A program made the translations under genes and the position numbers. Below the pieces are notes generated by a model, which worked only from the letters and a program-made list of their open reading frames with translations, searched no databases and was not told where the DNA came from. From Catalinimonas alkaloidigena (GTDB lineage: Bacteria; Bacteroidota; Bacteroidia; Cytophagales; Cyclobacteriaceae), in NCBI RefSeq assembly GCF_029504655.1, contig NZ_JAQFIL010000001.1, forward strand, positions 5,089,001 through 5,153,000: a DNA stretch of 64,000 nt. Direction: 5' to 3'. Of this stretch, positions 53,335 to 62,048 are shown piece after piece (the stretch's first letter is position 1; every line of letters begins with the position of its first letter).

Positions 53335-53472
53335 ATGAGATTCAGAATATTATTTATTGCAATGATTTTAGCTTCTATGTCTGCCTGTGCTCCACGAGTA
53401 CTCTGTCCTGCATATGCTATTGATGATGCGCAGGCTCCAAAAGAAAAAGTTGAAATACAAGAAGGCATGTAA
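53335..53472 (+). CDS. Tiny lipoprotein (45 residues)
   Basis: Starts MRFRILFIAMILASMSACAP: a signal peptide with lipobox Cys18, leaving only 28 mature residues (PRVLCPAYAIDDAQ then Lys/Glu-rich). The CPAY motif just after the lipid anchor recurs, from memory, in other tiny lipoproteins of Cytophagales. Function unknown. A bidirectional terminator follows 10 bp after its stop. About 97 bp of AT-rich sequence precede the start, enough for its own promoter. Confidence 0.6.
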   Translation: MRFRILFIAMILASMSACAPRVLCPAYAIDDAQAPKEKVEIQEGM

Positions 53473-53482
53473 GAAAAGTACA

Positions 53483-53506
53483 AAAGAGCAGAGGTTTCTG
53501 CTCTTT
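53483..53506. terminator. Bidirectional terminator
   Basis: AAAGAGCAGA (53483-53492) and TCTGCTCTTT (53497-53506), 10-bp perfect stem with a 4-nt loop, between the tiny lipoprotein gene and the convergent response regulator gene. Confidence 0.85.
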
Positions 53507-53512
53507 CGTTGT

Positions 53513-54664
53513 CTAAGCATATTTAGATACGTCTTGACCGGTGATCTCTGTATCACACATGATGACAAGGCGCTCAACTACATTACGAAGTTCCCGGATA
53601 TTTCCGGTCCATTCAAACCCTTTTAGCTGTTCAAAGGCATCTTCAGTGATCTCTTTCTTTGGTGCTCCATATTCTTCGGCAATATCATTCAGAAACTTAT
53701 CCACCAGCAGAGGGATATCATCTTTTCGCTCTTTCAAAGGTGGCACATGAATTAAAATTACACTAAGACGATGGTATAAGTCTTCCCTGAAGTTTCCTTC
53801 TTCAATTTCCTTTTTCAGGTCTTTATTGGTTGCAGCCACTACCCTTACATCTACATTAATAGCTTTATCACCTCCTACTCTGGTAATCTTATGTTCCTGC
53901 AGAGCTCTTAATACTTTAGCTTGAGCAGAAAGGCTCATGTCACCGATTTCATCCAGGAAAAGAGTTCCTCCAGTAGCCTGTTCAAAACGCCCTTTTTTCT
54001 GTTTTATCGCTGAGGTAAATGAACCTTTTTCATGGCCAAACAACTCGCTCTCAATAAGTTCTGAAGGAATAGCAGCACAGTTTACTTCTACCAATGGTCC
54101 GGAGGCACGATTACTCATAGCATGCAACCACTTAGCTACCAGTTCTTTACCTGTACCGTTAGGCCCTGTGATAAGTACTCTAGCTTCTGTAGGAGCTACG
54201 CGTTCAATGGTGTTTTTCACCTCTTCAATTGGACCTGACTCCCCTACAATATCTACTACACCAGAGATTTTCTTTCTCAAAACTTTGGTCTCAGCCACCA
54301 GATCAGATTTATCTAGCGCATTTTTTATGGTCACCAGTAACCTGTTTAGATCCGGTGGTTTCTCAATAAAATCGTAGGCGCCAATTTTTGTAGCTTCAAC
54401 TGCAGTTTCAATGCTTCCGTGTGCCGAGATCATAATAAATTGAGCAGCATTACCAGCATCTATCGCTTTCTGAAGTACTTCAATGCCATCCATATTAGGC
54501 ATTTTGATATCCAAAAGTACGATATCGTACTGCTCCTTGTGCAGCATTTTCAACCCTTCTTCGCCATCTTCGGCTTCATCTACTTTATATTTCTCGTATT
54601 CAAGGATCTCTTTCAGAGAACCCCGGATCGCTTTTTCATCGTCGATGATCAGAATTTTTGCCAT
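53513..54664 (-). CDS. Sigma-54-type AAA+ response regulator without C-terminal HTH
   Basis: A 383-residue NtrC-class protein. The receiver domain (MAKILIIDDEKAIRGSLKEI, phospho-Asp52 in LLDIKMPNMDG) is followed by the AAA+ domain: Walker A GPNGTGKE (about 168), the sigma-54 contact loop as GHEKGSFTSAIKQKKGRFE instead of GAFTGA, Walker B GGTLFLDEIGD, and the sensor II region WTGNIRELRNVVERL. The protein ends at VSKYA about ten residues later, so the Fis-type DNA-binding domain is absent. It may act from solution or through partners. The start is ATG 54664; an upstream extension would run into the RNase P RNA gene, whose 3' end is about 20 bp away. Confidence 0.92.
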   Translation of the reverse strand: MAKILIIDDEKAIRGSLKEILEYEKYKVDEAEDGEEGLKMLHKEQYDIVLLDIKMPNMDGIEVLQKAIDAGNAAQFIMISAHGSIETAVEATKIGAYDFIEKPPDLNRLLVTIKNALDKSDLVAETKVLRKKISGVVDIVGESGPIEEVKNTIERVAPTEARVLITGPNGTGKELVAKWLHAMSNRASGPLVEVNCAAIPSELIESELFGHEKGSFTSAIKQKKGRFEQATGGTLFLDEIGDMSLSAQAKVLRALQEHKITRVGGDKAINVDVRVVAATNKDLKKEIEEGNFREDLYHRLSVILIHVPPLKERKDDIPLLVDKFLNDIAEEYGAPKKEITEDAFEQLKGFEWTGNIRELRNVVERLVIMCDTEITGQDVSKYA

Positions 54665-54684
54665 ACTAGGTTTATGTAAAAAAA

Positions 54685-55101
54685 AGCAAGCCGATAAGCC
54701 GGGTCCTGTACCAGTAATTGCTGGGCAGTTACTGGTTCTTGCCATTTATCTAGGACGTCTGTCACCAGCCGCCTCCATCGGTCTACCCGTACTGTGTCTT
54801 TAAAAAAGAATAGGGCGAGCAGCCATACATTCCGGCATAGCCGGTCTCACAGCACTTATTTGACCTTTCAGCCCGTAAGGTTTACCATGCCTCCACTGTC
54901 ACCAGCAGAGCGGTGAGCTCTTACCTCACCATTTCACCCTTACCCCGACCTTCATCGGGGCGGTATATTTTCTGCTGCACTTTCTGTAAACTGACCGTCA
55001 CCAGTCAGCCTCCTTCCTGTTAGGAAGTACGGTGCTCTATGCTGCCCGGACTTTCCTCATGCAAAGTATTGCTACGCTACATGCGGCAAGATGGCTTGCT
55101 A
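54685..55101 (-). ncRNA. rnpB: RNase P RNA (bacterial type A)
   Basis: On the minus strand the RNA begins near 55101 with AGCAAGCC, contains the universally conserved GAGGAAAGTCCGGGCA (complement at about 55042-55058) and later ACCCGGCTTATCGGCTTGCT, whose end pairs with the 5' AGCAAGCC as helix P1. A T-run follows at 54676-54684 and should terminate the transcript. Size of about 417 nt fits type A RNase P RNA. The ends are estimated from P1. It processes tRNA 5' ends together with RnpA. Confidence 0.93.
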
Positions 55102-55131
55102 TAAGTTCGTGTAACAATTGTACGACTTTTT

Positions 55132-55539
55132 TTAGAAAACGTCTAACCCGGTAAGCTTATACTCCCATTTATCAGCCATTTCAGCTACCTCTCGGATCAT
55201 ATTCTTTAAAAAGTCCTTATTTTGTTCGTTGACAAACTCCAGAAAGACCGAAGCTTCAATTTTAATGAAATTTTGATTTACGGTAAATTTTGAGAAGACC
55301 ATCTTCTTGTTTTCAAACATAAAATCTACCAAATCCATTTGGTGGTAGTAAGGACACACCTTGGAAGTAAAGGTAATAGTTTTTGTATCCTGATCGTCCA
55401 GCGTGTGAACATGACCCTGAACAGACTGAAATCGACCGTCACCCAGAGGAACGGTAATGACGGAGGTTAATTCATCATACTCTGAGAAACGCCCTTGAAG
55501 CTCCTCCGCTAAATTTTGCATGAATAGTACTAAGTCCAT
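55132..55539 (-). CDS. Conserved hypothetical protein
   Basis: A 135-residue soluble acidic protein, MDLVLFMQNLAEELQGRFSE at the start, with alternating strands and helices (ITVPLGDGRFQSVQGHV, KTITFTSKVCPYYHQMDL, FIKIEASVFLEFVNE). No known motif; the single Cys is not in a recognisable site. It lies just upstream of rnpB in the same direction and is about 100 bp from the thiolase gene. Confidence 0.6.
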   Translation of the reverse strand: MDLVLFMQNLAEELQGRFSEYDELTSVITVPLGDGRFQSVQGHVHTLDDQDTKTITFTSKVCPYYHQMDLVDFMFENKKMVFSKFTVNQNFIKIEASVFLEFVNEQNKDFLKNMIREVAEMADKWEYKLTGLDVF

Positions 55540-55640
55540 GGATTTTTTGCCATTTTAGATTAAGCAACGAATCTAAGGAACAATAGTAAAAGTAAGCACC
55601 CAACCTGCTCCACACTCTTACATTGTACTATTTCACAGAT

Positions 55641-56819
55641 TTATATCATTTCAATAACCAGTGCTGAAGCACCACCTCCTCCATTGCAGATACCAGCGAC
55701 TCCAATCTCTCTCTTTTTCTGGTGCAAAACATTGCACAGGGTGGTTATGATACGTGCACCTGAACAGCCCAGTGGATGACCTAAGGCTACAGCTCCTCCA
55801 AAGACATTCACTGTTTCAGGATTCAGATTCAATTGTCGGTTATTGGCAATGGCTACTGCTGAGAAAGCCTCATTAATTTCATAAAAATCTACATCAGAGT
55901 GGCCTACACCAGCCAGTTTCATAGCTTTGGGTATGGCTAATGAAGGAGCGGTAGTAAACCAAAGCGGGTCCTGGGCAGCGTCTGCAAAGCCCCGGATTTT
56001 GGCGATAGGATTAAGTCCTAACTCTTCTGCCTTCTTTTTGCTAACAAGTACCAATGCAGAAGCGCCATCATTAATTGTGGAAGCATTGGCAGCAGTGACT
56101 GTGCCTTCACTGGAGAAAACAGGGCGAAGTGAAGGTATCTTGTCAAAATTTACTTTCTTAAATTCTTCGTCCTCTTCTATCGTGAGTGGATCACCTTTTC
56201 TTTGAGCTACTTTTACCGGCACTATTTCGTGACGAAAAAATCCTGATTCTGTAGCTACTGCTGCTCTTTTATAAGAATTAATCGCATACTCATCCTGCTC
56301 CTCACGACTGATGTTCATCTCTTTGGCTGTATTGTCAGCACAATTGCCCATAGCAAACTTATTGTAGACTTCATATAAGCCATCTTTTTCCAAGCCATCA
56401 ATCAATTCACCTCCCCCATATTTATAGCCAAAGCGTGCTTTTGGTAAGTAGTAAGGAATATTAGACATACTCTCCATTCCTCCTGCTACGATAATATCTT
56501 GCTGACCCAGCATAATAGACTGGGAAGCAAACATCACAGATTTCATTCCTGATGAGCAAACTTTATTGATGGTGGTACAGGGTACTTCATAAGGAATGCC
56601 TGAAGCGATAGCTGCCTGCCTCGCTGGGGCCTGCCCTAAGTTCGCTGAAACGACATTCCCCATCAAAACTTCCTGCACCTGCTCCTGTGCTACATTGGCT
56701 TTTTGTAATGCTCCTTTGATTGCTGCGGCTCCCAAATCAATAGCACTTAGTGAAGCAAGGCTACCTCCAAAAGAACCAATAGGAGTTCTAACAGCGGACA
56801 CAATATATACCTCTTCCAT
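55641..56819 (-). CDS. Acetyl-CoA C-acetyltransferase (thiolase)
   Basis: A 392-residue thiolase II that condenses two acetyl-CoA to acetoacetyl-CoA or cleaves 3-ketoacyl-CoA. Nucleophile Cys88 lies in INKVCSSGMKSVMFA; VDFYEINEAFSAVAIANN and VFGGAVALGHPLGCSGARI carry the catalytic His and the second His; the C-terminal active-site Cys is in GICNGGGGASALVIE. Length and motifs fit AtoB/PhaA. No other beta-oxidation gene is adjacent, so the pathway cannot be fixed. ATG 56819. Confidence 0.95.
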   Translation of the reverse strand: MEEVYIVSAVRTPIGSFGGSLASLSAIDLGAAAIKGALQKANVAQEQVQEVLMGNVVSANLGQAPARQAAIASGIPYEVPCTTINKVCSSGMKSVMFASQSIMLGQQDIIVAGGMESMSNIPYYLPKARFGYKYGGGELIDGLEKDGLYEVYNKFAMGNCADNTAKEMNISREEQDEYAINSYKRAAVATESGFFRHEIVPVKVAQRKGDPLTIEEDEEFKKVNFDKIPSLRPVFSSEGTVTAANASTINDGASALVLVSKKKAEELGLNPIAKIRGFADAAQDPLWFTTAPSLAIPKAMKLAGVGHSDVDFYEINEAFSAVAIANNRQLNLNPETVNVFGGAVALGHPLGCSGARIITTLCNVLHQKKREIGVAGICNGGGGASALVIEMI

Positions 56820-56870
56820 TTTTTGGTTGATTTAAGATAAAAAAATCATTACTACTTCATACGGCTTAGA

Positions 56871-57749
56871 TTACCAGTCGGGCTTTGTTCTATCCCGAGG
56901 TTTCTCAGGGCGACGACGATTCTGCTGAATATACTGCATTTCGTTATTTCGCATTGCTTCCAGGATCATGCGTGCTTTTTCTTCGCTGATATTCATCTCT
57001 TCCAACCTCTCACTCATAGGAGAAGTGGATTGTTCTTCATCAGACTTTTCTCCTTCCTGCTGCTGTTCTCCTTGCTGTGCATTTTGCTCATTAGGATCCT
57101 GAGGGCTTTCTTCACTCTCACCCTGTTGCTTTTGCTCCTGCTCTTGCTTTTGTCCTTCTTGGTTATCTTCAGACTGTTCACCCTCTTCTCCCTGCTGCTG
57201 CTGTTGTTGCTGGTCTTGGTTTTGCTGCTGGTCCTGTTGGTTTTGTTGATCTTGCTGTTCCTGTTGGTCCTGCTGCTGATCCTGATTCTGCTGGTTTTGC
57301 TGTTGCTCTTCCTGCTGCTTTTTTAATAGTTCTTTTACTAACTCATAATTGTAGCGAGCCTCTTCGTTGGCAGGATCAGCTTTCAAAGATTCTTTAAAAA
57401 TTCCAAGTGCTTCTTCATATTTTTTCTGATCGCTGGCAATGACACCCATCTGCTGATAGGCTACAGACTTGACATTACTGTCCTCTACACTTACCAGCCG
57501 ATTGTAGTTTCTTTGTGCAGAAATGGTATCACCTGCCTGAATCAGAGAATGTGCAAGATTAAGCCGGACATTTGGGTCTTCTACATTCAGTGAATCTACT
57601 AAGGTCTGGTAGTGAGCTATTGCTGTTTCGTAGTTGCCATTTTGATAAGCCTGTGCCGCCTCCTTTTTCAACCTGTTAATAGTAGCTATGTTATCTATTA
57701 CGCCAAGTACTGTAAAAGCTGCTACTACGATCCCTATGAGTAACTTCAT
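56871..57749 (-). CDS. batC: BatC-like TPR protein with Gln-rich region
   Basis: A 292-residue protein with an N-terminal signal/anchor (LLIGIVVAAFTVLGVI) and three or four TPR units (about 25-145: AAQAYQNGNYETAIAHYQTL, AYQQMGVIASDQKKYEEALG). A low-complexity segment of about 75 residues follows, mostly Gln with Glu, Asp and Asn (about 145-225), then a C-terminal helical piece with MSERLEEMNISEEKARMILE and a basic end. This is the build of BatC/BatE from the Bacteroides aerotolerance operon. Its start overlaps the stop of the VWA gene by 4 bp, so the two are coupled. Confidence 0.85.
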   Translation of the reverse strand: MKLLIGIVVAAFTVLGVIDNIATINRLKKEAAQAYQNGNYETAIAHYQTLVDSLNVEDPNVRLNLAHSLIQAGDTISAQRNYNRLVSVEDSNVKSVAYQQMGVIASDQKKYEEALGIFKESLKADPANEEARYNYELVKELLKKQQEEQQQNQQNQDQQQDQQEQQDQQNQQDQQQNQDQQQQQQQGEEGEQSEDNQEGQKQEQEQKQQGESEESPQDPNEQNAQQGEQQQEGEKSDEEQSTSPMSERLEEMNISEEKARMILEAMRNNEMQYIQQNRRRPEKPRDRTKPDW

Positions 57750-58714
57750 ATTTTTACTGTTTTAAATTTAAACAAGTGGTCAACCGCAAAGAGGACTGCC
57801 CCTACTACTAAAAAATAAAGATACTTATTAGATGATGTATCTACCTGACGAGAATCTCTCAACTCCCCTTCAATCTGACTGATAGCATTGATGAGCCGGG
57901 AAGAATCATCTCTTCTGTCATTCACTTCAAAATATTGACCACCAGTTTCATCAGCCAGTTGTTTAAGTGAAGAACTTTCTAATTTCGTAACAACTACATT
58001 ACCATCGCTATCTGTTTTGGGAACCCCTCTGACCAGAATTTGGCTTCCGTCTTGTGTTCCTACTCCCAATGTAAATAATTTAATTCCAGCGTTCTTGATT
58101 TCCTGAGAAACATCGGACGTTTCATCTCCAAAATCCTCACCATCACTAATAAGAATGATCACTTTGGATTTTTGTTGAGAGGGAATACTTTCGTCACTAT
58201 CTAACTTAGACAATGCCATACGTAAAGGTGGACCAAAATCTGTACCGGTATTGGGTACTAATCCCGTATTAAGCGTTTCTATAAAAAGGTTTAATGCACT
58301 TTGATCATAAGTGAGTGGACACTGTACAAAAGCTTCAGAAGAAAATATAATTAAGCCAATACGGTCAGAACTAAAAGCTTTTACTAAATCTCGTAGTTCA
58401 TATTTTACCTTTTCAAGACGGCTGGGTTGCACATCCGTTGCGTTCATAGACTGAGAAAGATCTACTGCAACAAAAATATCTTTTCCCACTGCCTGCACTT
58501 CTTTTGTAGCATTTCCCATAAGCGGGCCGAGCAAAGCCACCATAAATAGTAAAAAATACAAGGTACGCAATACCACTTTTGCTACGATAGCAGGAAATCC
58601 GGTATTAAGTATACGGCTGATCCTGATCATACGACTGATGTATAAGACATAACCTAAAATAAAAAGTCCTATGAATACAAATTCAGTCTTTCCAAATTGA
58701 TGATACCATTCCAT
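57746..58714 (-). CDS. batB: BatB-like von Willebrand factor A membrane protein
   Basis: A 322-residue protein with two N-terminal membrane helices (about 12-28 and 50-70), a VWA domain with intact MIDAS (VAVDLSQSMNATD, about 88; Thr in PNTGTDFGPPL; Asp in LISDGEDFGD), and a C-terminal membrane helix (YLYFLVVGAVLFAVDHLF). This is the BatA/BatB architecture; the linked BatC gene and a single VWA gene favour BatB. The usual upstream partners (MoxR ATPase, DUF58, BatA) are not present: the next feature upstream is a tRNA. Function of Bat proteins is linked to envelope stress and aerotolerance. Confidence 0.85.
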   Translation of the reverse strand: MEWYHQFGKTEFVFIGLFILGYVLYISRMIRISRILNTGFPAIVAKVVLRTLYFLLFMVALLGPLMGNATKEVQAVGKDIFVAVDLSQSMNATDVQPSRLEKVKYELRDLVKAFSSDRIGLIIFSSEAFVQCPLTYDQSALNLFIETLNTGLVPNTGTDFGPPLRMALSKLDSDESIPSQQKSKVIILISDGEDFGDETSDVSQEIKNAGIKLFTLGVGTQDGSQILVRGVPKTDSDGNVVVTKLESSSLKQLADETGGQYFEVNDRRDDSSRLINAISQIEGELRDSRQVDTSSNKYLYFLVVGAVLFAVDHLFKFKTVKI

Positions 58715-58948
58715 AAATTATAGCTCCTCCAAAACGAAATTACTCTGTATAACGAAAAAAGTCATGGCAAAGTGCAAAAATTAAGCTCCTCCTACAATGG
58801 ACGGTATGAAAATATAAAAACAAAGGGGAAATAGCTTGGCATGTAGGTAGAAATTTCTTGCCTAATACTTTGGTGATGTAAAAAATCTTATGCTATATTT
58901 GCACTTCCAAAAACAGGGGAGTATTACTTGTTTTTGTTAATAAGCTAC

Positions 58949-59038
<90 letters not shown>

Positions 59039-59087
59039 ACCGAAGATAAGATTTCGTTTTCAGCAGCGAAATTGAAAAGTAATGATT

Positions 59088-59162
59088 CGGGGCGTAGCGC
59101 AGTCCGGTTAGCGTACCTGCTTTGGGAGCAGGGGGTCGCAGGTTCGAATCCTGCCGCCCCGA
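59088..59162 (+). tRNA. tRNA-Pro(TGG)
   Basis: Acceptor stem CGGGGCG pairs with CGCCCCG (59155-59161). The anticodon arm CTGCTTTGGGAGCAG gives anticodon TGG, and the T arm is GCAGGTTCGAATCCTGC. CCA is not encoded. Its 3' end points toward the recombinase gene, the usual orientation for an integration site. Confidence 0.95.
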
Positions 59163-59185
59163 CATTTTAAAGTTCATAATTCATT

Positions 59186-59225
59186 AAAACCCTTTAAATC
59201 GTATGATTTGGAGGGTTTTTTATTT
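59186..59225 (+). terminator. Terminator after tRNA-Pro, with extra GGAGGGT repeat
   Basis: AAAACCCTTTAAATC (59186-59200) and GATTTGGAGGGTTTT (from 59205) form an imperfect stem followed by a T-tract. A further ACCCTCCAA at 59230-59238 could pair with TTGGAGGGT, giving an alternative hairpin. Confidence 0.7.
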
Positions 59226-59263
59226 TTTTACCCTCCAATTTATACATACAGTTTCAATAAAAA

Positions 59264-59413
59264 TGTGTCCATTTCGTGGTCCATTTTTTATTACTACATT
59301 TTGGACACAGAAATAGAGATAAGTAACTGATTTACAGTTTACTGTGATTATAAAAATTGTCTCAATTTGTGCTCATTTGAACTACTATCTGTGTCCAATT
59401 TTAAATGGACACA
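59264..59413. repeat. Four TGTGTCCA/TGGACACA repeats upstream of the recombinase
   Basis: TGTGTCCA at 59264-59271 and 59390-59397, and its reverse complement TGGACACA at 59302-59309 and 59406-59413. They form two inverted pairs between tRNA-Pro and the recombinase start. They look like arm-type or autoregulatory binding sites of an integrase. No gene lies in 59163-59448. Confidence 0.6.
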
Positions 59414-59448
59414 TCAAATCAATGTAAAACCATTTAAAAGAAACTGTC

Positions 59449-60699
59449 ATGAGAGCATCCAACACTTTTAGCATTCTCTTCTTTGTGAAGAAACATCGTA
59501 TCTCAAATGGAAAAGTTCCTATTTATTTAAGGATTACCGCAAATGGTAAACGACTTGATTTATCCGTCAAACGCAGGATTGATGCAGATAAATGGGATGA
59601 AGCTCGTGGGGTTGCAAGGGGATCGAGACAAGAAATTAAAGCTTTAAATATGTATCTCGATCAAGTCAAGAATCATCTTTACGAATGTCATCATCAGTTA
59701 GAAAAAGAGAAAAAGTTAGTTACAGCAGAAGCTATTAAGCATCGCTATTTAGGAAAAGATGATCGTGGAAAAACTCTAAGTGAGCTTATGGAATACCACA
59801 ATGAAGAAATGAAAGATGAATTAGCCTGGGGTACTCAGAAGAATTATTTCACAACACAGAAATATGTATGTGAATTTCTACATAAAAAACTTAAGACCTC
59901 AAATATTTTCCTAGAAGAATTAAACTATAAGTTTGTCAAGGATTTCGAGAAGTATCTTAAGCATCGCACTCCAGATGGTCATCAAAAGCCCTGCGGTCAA
60001 AATGGAGCAATGAAACATATTCAGAGGCTAAAAAAGATGATTAACCTTGCTATCAAAGAAGAATGGTTAGTAAAAGACCCCTTCCAGAAATTCAAACTCA
60101 AATTAGAGAAGAAAGACAGAGGTTACTTAACCAAAGAGGAATTAAAACGAATTGCAGAAAAAGTCTTTCCTATTGATAGGTTAGATCAAACTCGAGATAT
60201 TTTTATTTTCAGCTGCTATACAGGGCTATCTTACGCTGAAGTTTTTGATCTAACATCCAATAATATTGTTGTAGGTTTAGATGGTAATCATTGGATTCAA
60301 GGACAACGCCGTAAGTCAAAAGAGTGGTTCAAAGTACCAATACTACCGCAAGCAAAAGCTATAATAAAAAAATATCAGGATCATCCACTTAGCAAGACCC
60401 ATGGGAAAGTGCTTCCAGTTTATACTAATCAGAAGACAAATGCTTATCTGAAGGAGATAGCTATATTATGTAAAATTAGTAAGAATCTCACATTTCACCT
60501 TGCACGACATACCTTTGCCACTACAATTACCCTTTCCAATGGAGTGCCTATAGAAAGTGTAAGTAAAATGCTAGGCCATACCAACCTGAGAACTACCCAG
60601 CTCTATGCCAAAGTAGTAGAACAGAAGCTTAGTGAGGATATGAAAATGTTGAAAGGAAAACTGACTGAAAGTACATATGAAAAGAAAATGACCAGTTAA
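59449..60699 (+). CDS. Tyrosine recombinase/integrase (Bacteroidota mobile-element type)
   Basis: A 416-residue site-specific recombinase. The N-terminal arm-binding domain (IPIYLRITANGKRLDLSVKR, WDEARGVARGSRQEIKALN) and SAM-like core-binding domain (about 110-215) precede the catalytic domain. The box I position reads FSCYTGLSYAEVFDL (about 257), with Ser where canonical integrases have Arg, as in the CTnDOT integrase. HLARHTFATTI (about 351), LGHTNLRTTQLYAKV (about 377-388, with the Tyr nucleophile) complete the site. It stands 287 bp after tRNA-Pro and marks the edge of a probable integrated island. The ATG at 59449 follows directly the cluster of TGTGTCCA repeats. Confidence 0.92.
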   Translation: MRASNTFSILFFVKKHRISNGKVPIYLRITANGKRLDLSVKRRIDADKWDEARGVARGSRQEIKALNMYLDQVKNHLYECHHQLEKEKKLVTAEAIKHRYLGKDDRGKTLSELMEYHNEEMKDELAWGTQKNYFTTQKYVCEFLHKKLKTSNIFLEELNYKFVKDFEKYLKHRTPDGHQKPCGQNGAMKHIQRLKKMINLAIKEEWLVKDPFQKFKLKLEKKDRGYLTKEELKRIAEKVFPIDRLDQTRDIFIFSCYTGLSYAEVFDLTSNNIVVGLDGNHWIQGQRRKSKEWFKVPILPQAKAIIKKYQDHPLSKTHGKVLPVYTNQKTNAYLKEIAILCKISKNLTFHLARHTFATTITLSNGVPIESVSKMLGHTNLRTTQLYAKVVEQKLSEDMKMLKGKLTESTYEKKMTS

Positions 60700-60710
60700 A
60701 GGTCATTTTC
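60684..60710. terminator. Bidirectional terminator between integrase and HlyD genes
   Basis: GAAAATGACC (60684-60693) and GGTCATTTTC (60701-60710), 10-bp perfect stem spanning the integrase stop codon, between convergent genes. Confidence 0.8.
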
Positions 60711-60734
60711 TTCAGTCCAAAGATCATAGGCTGA

Positions 60735-62048
60735 TTAGAGCGCACTTTCAATAAGAGCTTTGGCTTTCAGCATATCAAATAGACGCTCTAGCAACCTACG
60801 TTCTTCAGTAATAATTTCAGCCCTGCCCTGTAAATGATGCTGGGCGGGAATCTGATTTCCATAATGTGTTTTCAGCCCTTCAGGAAAGCTAATAATGACA
60901 CGATAGTATCCATGCTGGGGCAAATCAGAAATATCTTCTACTGTAGCAGGGAGTGTTCCATATTCTTCAAAAGGATAATTGTCCAGATAGACCTGTACTT
61001 TTTGCCCGACCTTTACCTTACCAAAATTCTGTATAGGAACCAACAAACGACCCAACACTGGCTGATTATTATCAGGCACTATTCGCATCACCGTATCCTG
61101 GATATGCACATATTGATTTGCGTTTTCAACATCAAAAAGTGACACCTGACCCGATAGTGGAGCTTTCAATACATATAGTTCTTCCCATTGAGAAAGAGCT
61201 GCAATCTGGTTGTCTAAAGCGCTATGTAATGTGCTATGTAACTGTACTTGGGTCTGATCCTGCTTAAGCGCTAATTGCTGCTGCTTTTGTATCAATTGAC
61301 TCATATTCAATTGAATTTGAGTAAGCTCACTGGCAATTTCTTGGGCAGCGTATTTTGCATCTATCCATTCCCGTTCACTTATCTCTAAAGCTTTTTCGGC
61401 AATGGACTGAGTTGCATAAAGCTGTTTGTTACGAAGAAAGTCCTTCTCAACCAAATCGGATTTACGATTGAGTAACTTATGTTCCGTCTGCTTTTGAACA
61501 ATTAGTTGTTGATACTGAACTAACTGGCGTTCCAAAGATAAACTTTCCTGGTAGTGAGGGTTAAGTTTTTGATATTGCTCATAGGCTGACCAGGCAGACT
61601 GCAATTGGCTGTAATACTGCTGCATATTACCAAGTTGATATGTAGGAAATACCAATGAATCAGCTAAAGTCCAAATAAGATTGCGGGGATTGAGTTGTCG
61701 CAAAGTCTTCTCTATTCGAACTACATCTTCATAACGGGCCGGGTTTTGAATAATAGCCAGAATTTCTCCTGCCTCAACAGTGTCATGGTCTGTCACGAGT
61801 AAGTCCATAATATACCCATCTGTTTGGGCAATGATCCCGATGGGGGGATTGGCAGTGGTAATGACAAGTTTCCCGGAAATGCGATCAGGATAACGAATGA
61901 ACCATGCCAATATCAGCAGAACTATCACCAGCACAAATACACCTACCTGCCCCCATCGGAATATCCAGCGTGGTGGAGTGGCAAGCACTTCTTGCAAATA
62001 TTCAGAAGGCTCACTAAGCTCAGTAACAGGTTCAGGAAAGACCGTCAT
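60735..62048 (-). CDS. HlyD-family membrane-fusion adaptor for C39 exporter
   Basis: A 437-residue periplasmic adaptor. One membrane helix lies at about 33-50 (VGVFVLVIVLLILAWF). A lipoyl-like half (IGIIAQTDGYIMDLLVTDHD) is followed by a long coiled-coil hairpin rich in Gln, Leu and Glu (about 120-280), the second lipoyl half (YVLKAPLSGQVSLFDV) and a beta-barrel domain (VKVGQKVQVYLDNYPF). Its start overlaps the ABC gene stop by 4 bp, so the two are coupled and form a type I-like bacteriocin or peptide exporter. No TolC-like gene lies in the window. Confidence 0.9.
   Translation of the reverse strand: MTVFPEPVTELSEPSEYLQEVLATPPRWIFRWGQVGVFVLVIVLLILAWFIRYPDRISGKLVITTANPPIGIIAQTDGYIMDLLVTDHDTVEAGEILAIIQNPARYEDVVRIEKTLRQLNPRNLIWTLADSLVFPTYQLGNMQQYYSQLQSAWSAYEQYQKLNPHYQESLSLERQLVQYQQLIVQKQTEHKLLNRKSDLVEKDFLRNKQLYATQSIAEKALEISEREWIDAKYAAQEIASELTQIQLNMSQLIQKQQQLALKQDQTQVQLHSTLHSALDNQIAALSQWEELYVLKAPLSGQVSLFDVENANQYVHIQDTVMRIVPDNNQPVLGRLLVPIQNFGKVKVGQKVQVYLDNYPFEEYGTLPATVEDISDLPQHGYYRVIISFPEGLKTHYGNQIPAQHHLQGRAEIITEERRLLERLFDMLKAKALIESAL

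Noticed and set aside
54665..54745. N-terminal extension of the sigma-54-type regulator into the RNase P RNA region
   Set aside because: The extra residues come from the rnpB 3' end; the receiver domain begins at ATG 54664.
57120..57320. Repetitive CTG/TTG-type sequence as a possible CRISPR or satellite
   Set aside because: The repetition is codon-level low complexity inside a coding region; there are no spaced identical repeats. No CRISPR array was seen anywhere in the window.
57030..57326. Poly-Leu reading frame on the plus strand
   Set aside because: It is the antisense shadow of the Gln-rich codon repeats of the BatC-like gene.
59449..60699. Assigning the recombinase to a CTnDOT-type conjugative element
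   Set aside because: Only the box I Ser resembles IntDOT; no transfer or excision genes are visible, so the element type cannot be named.
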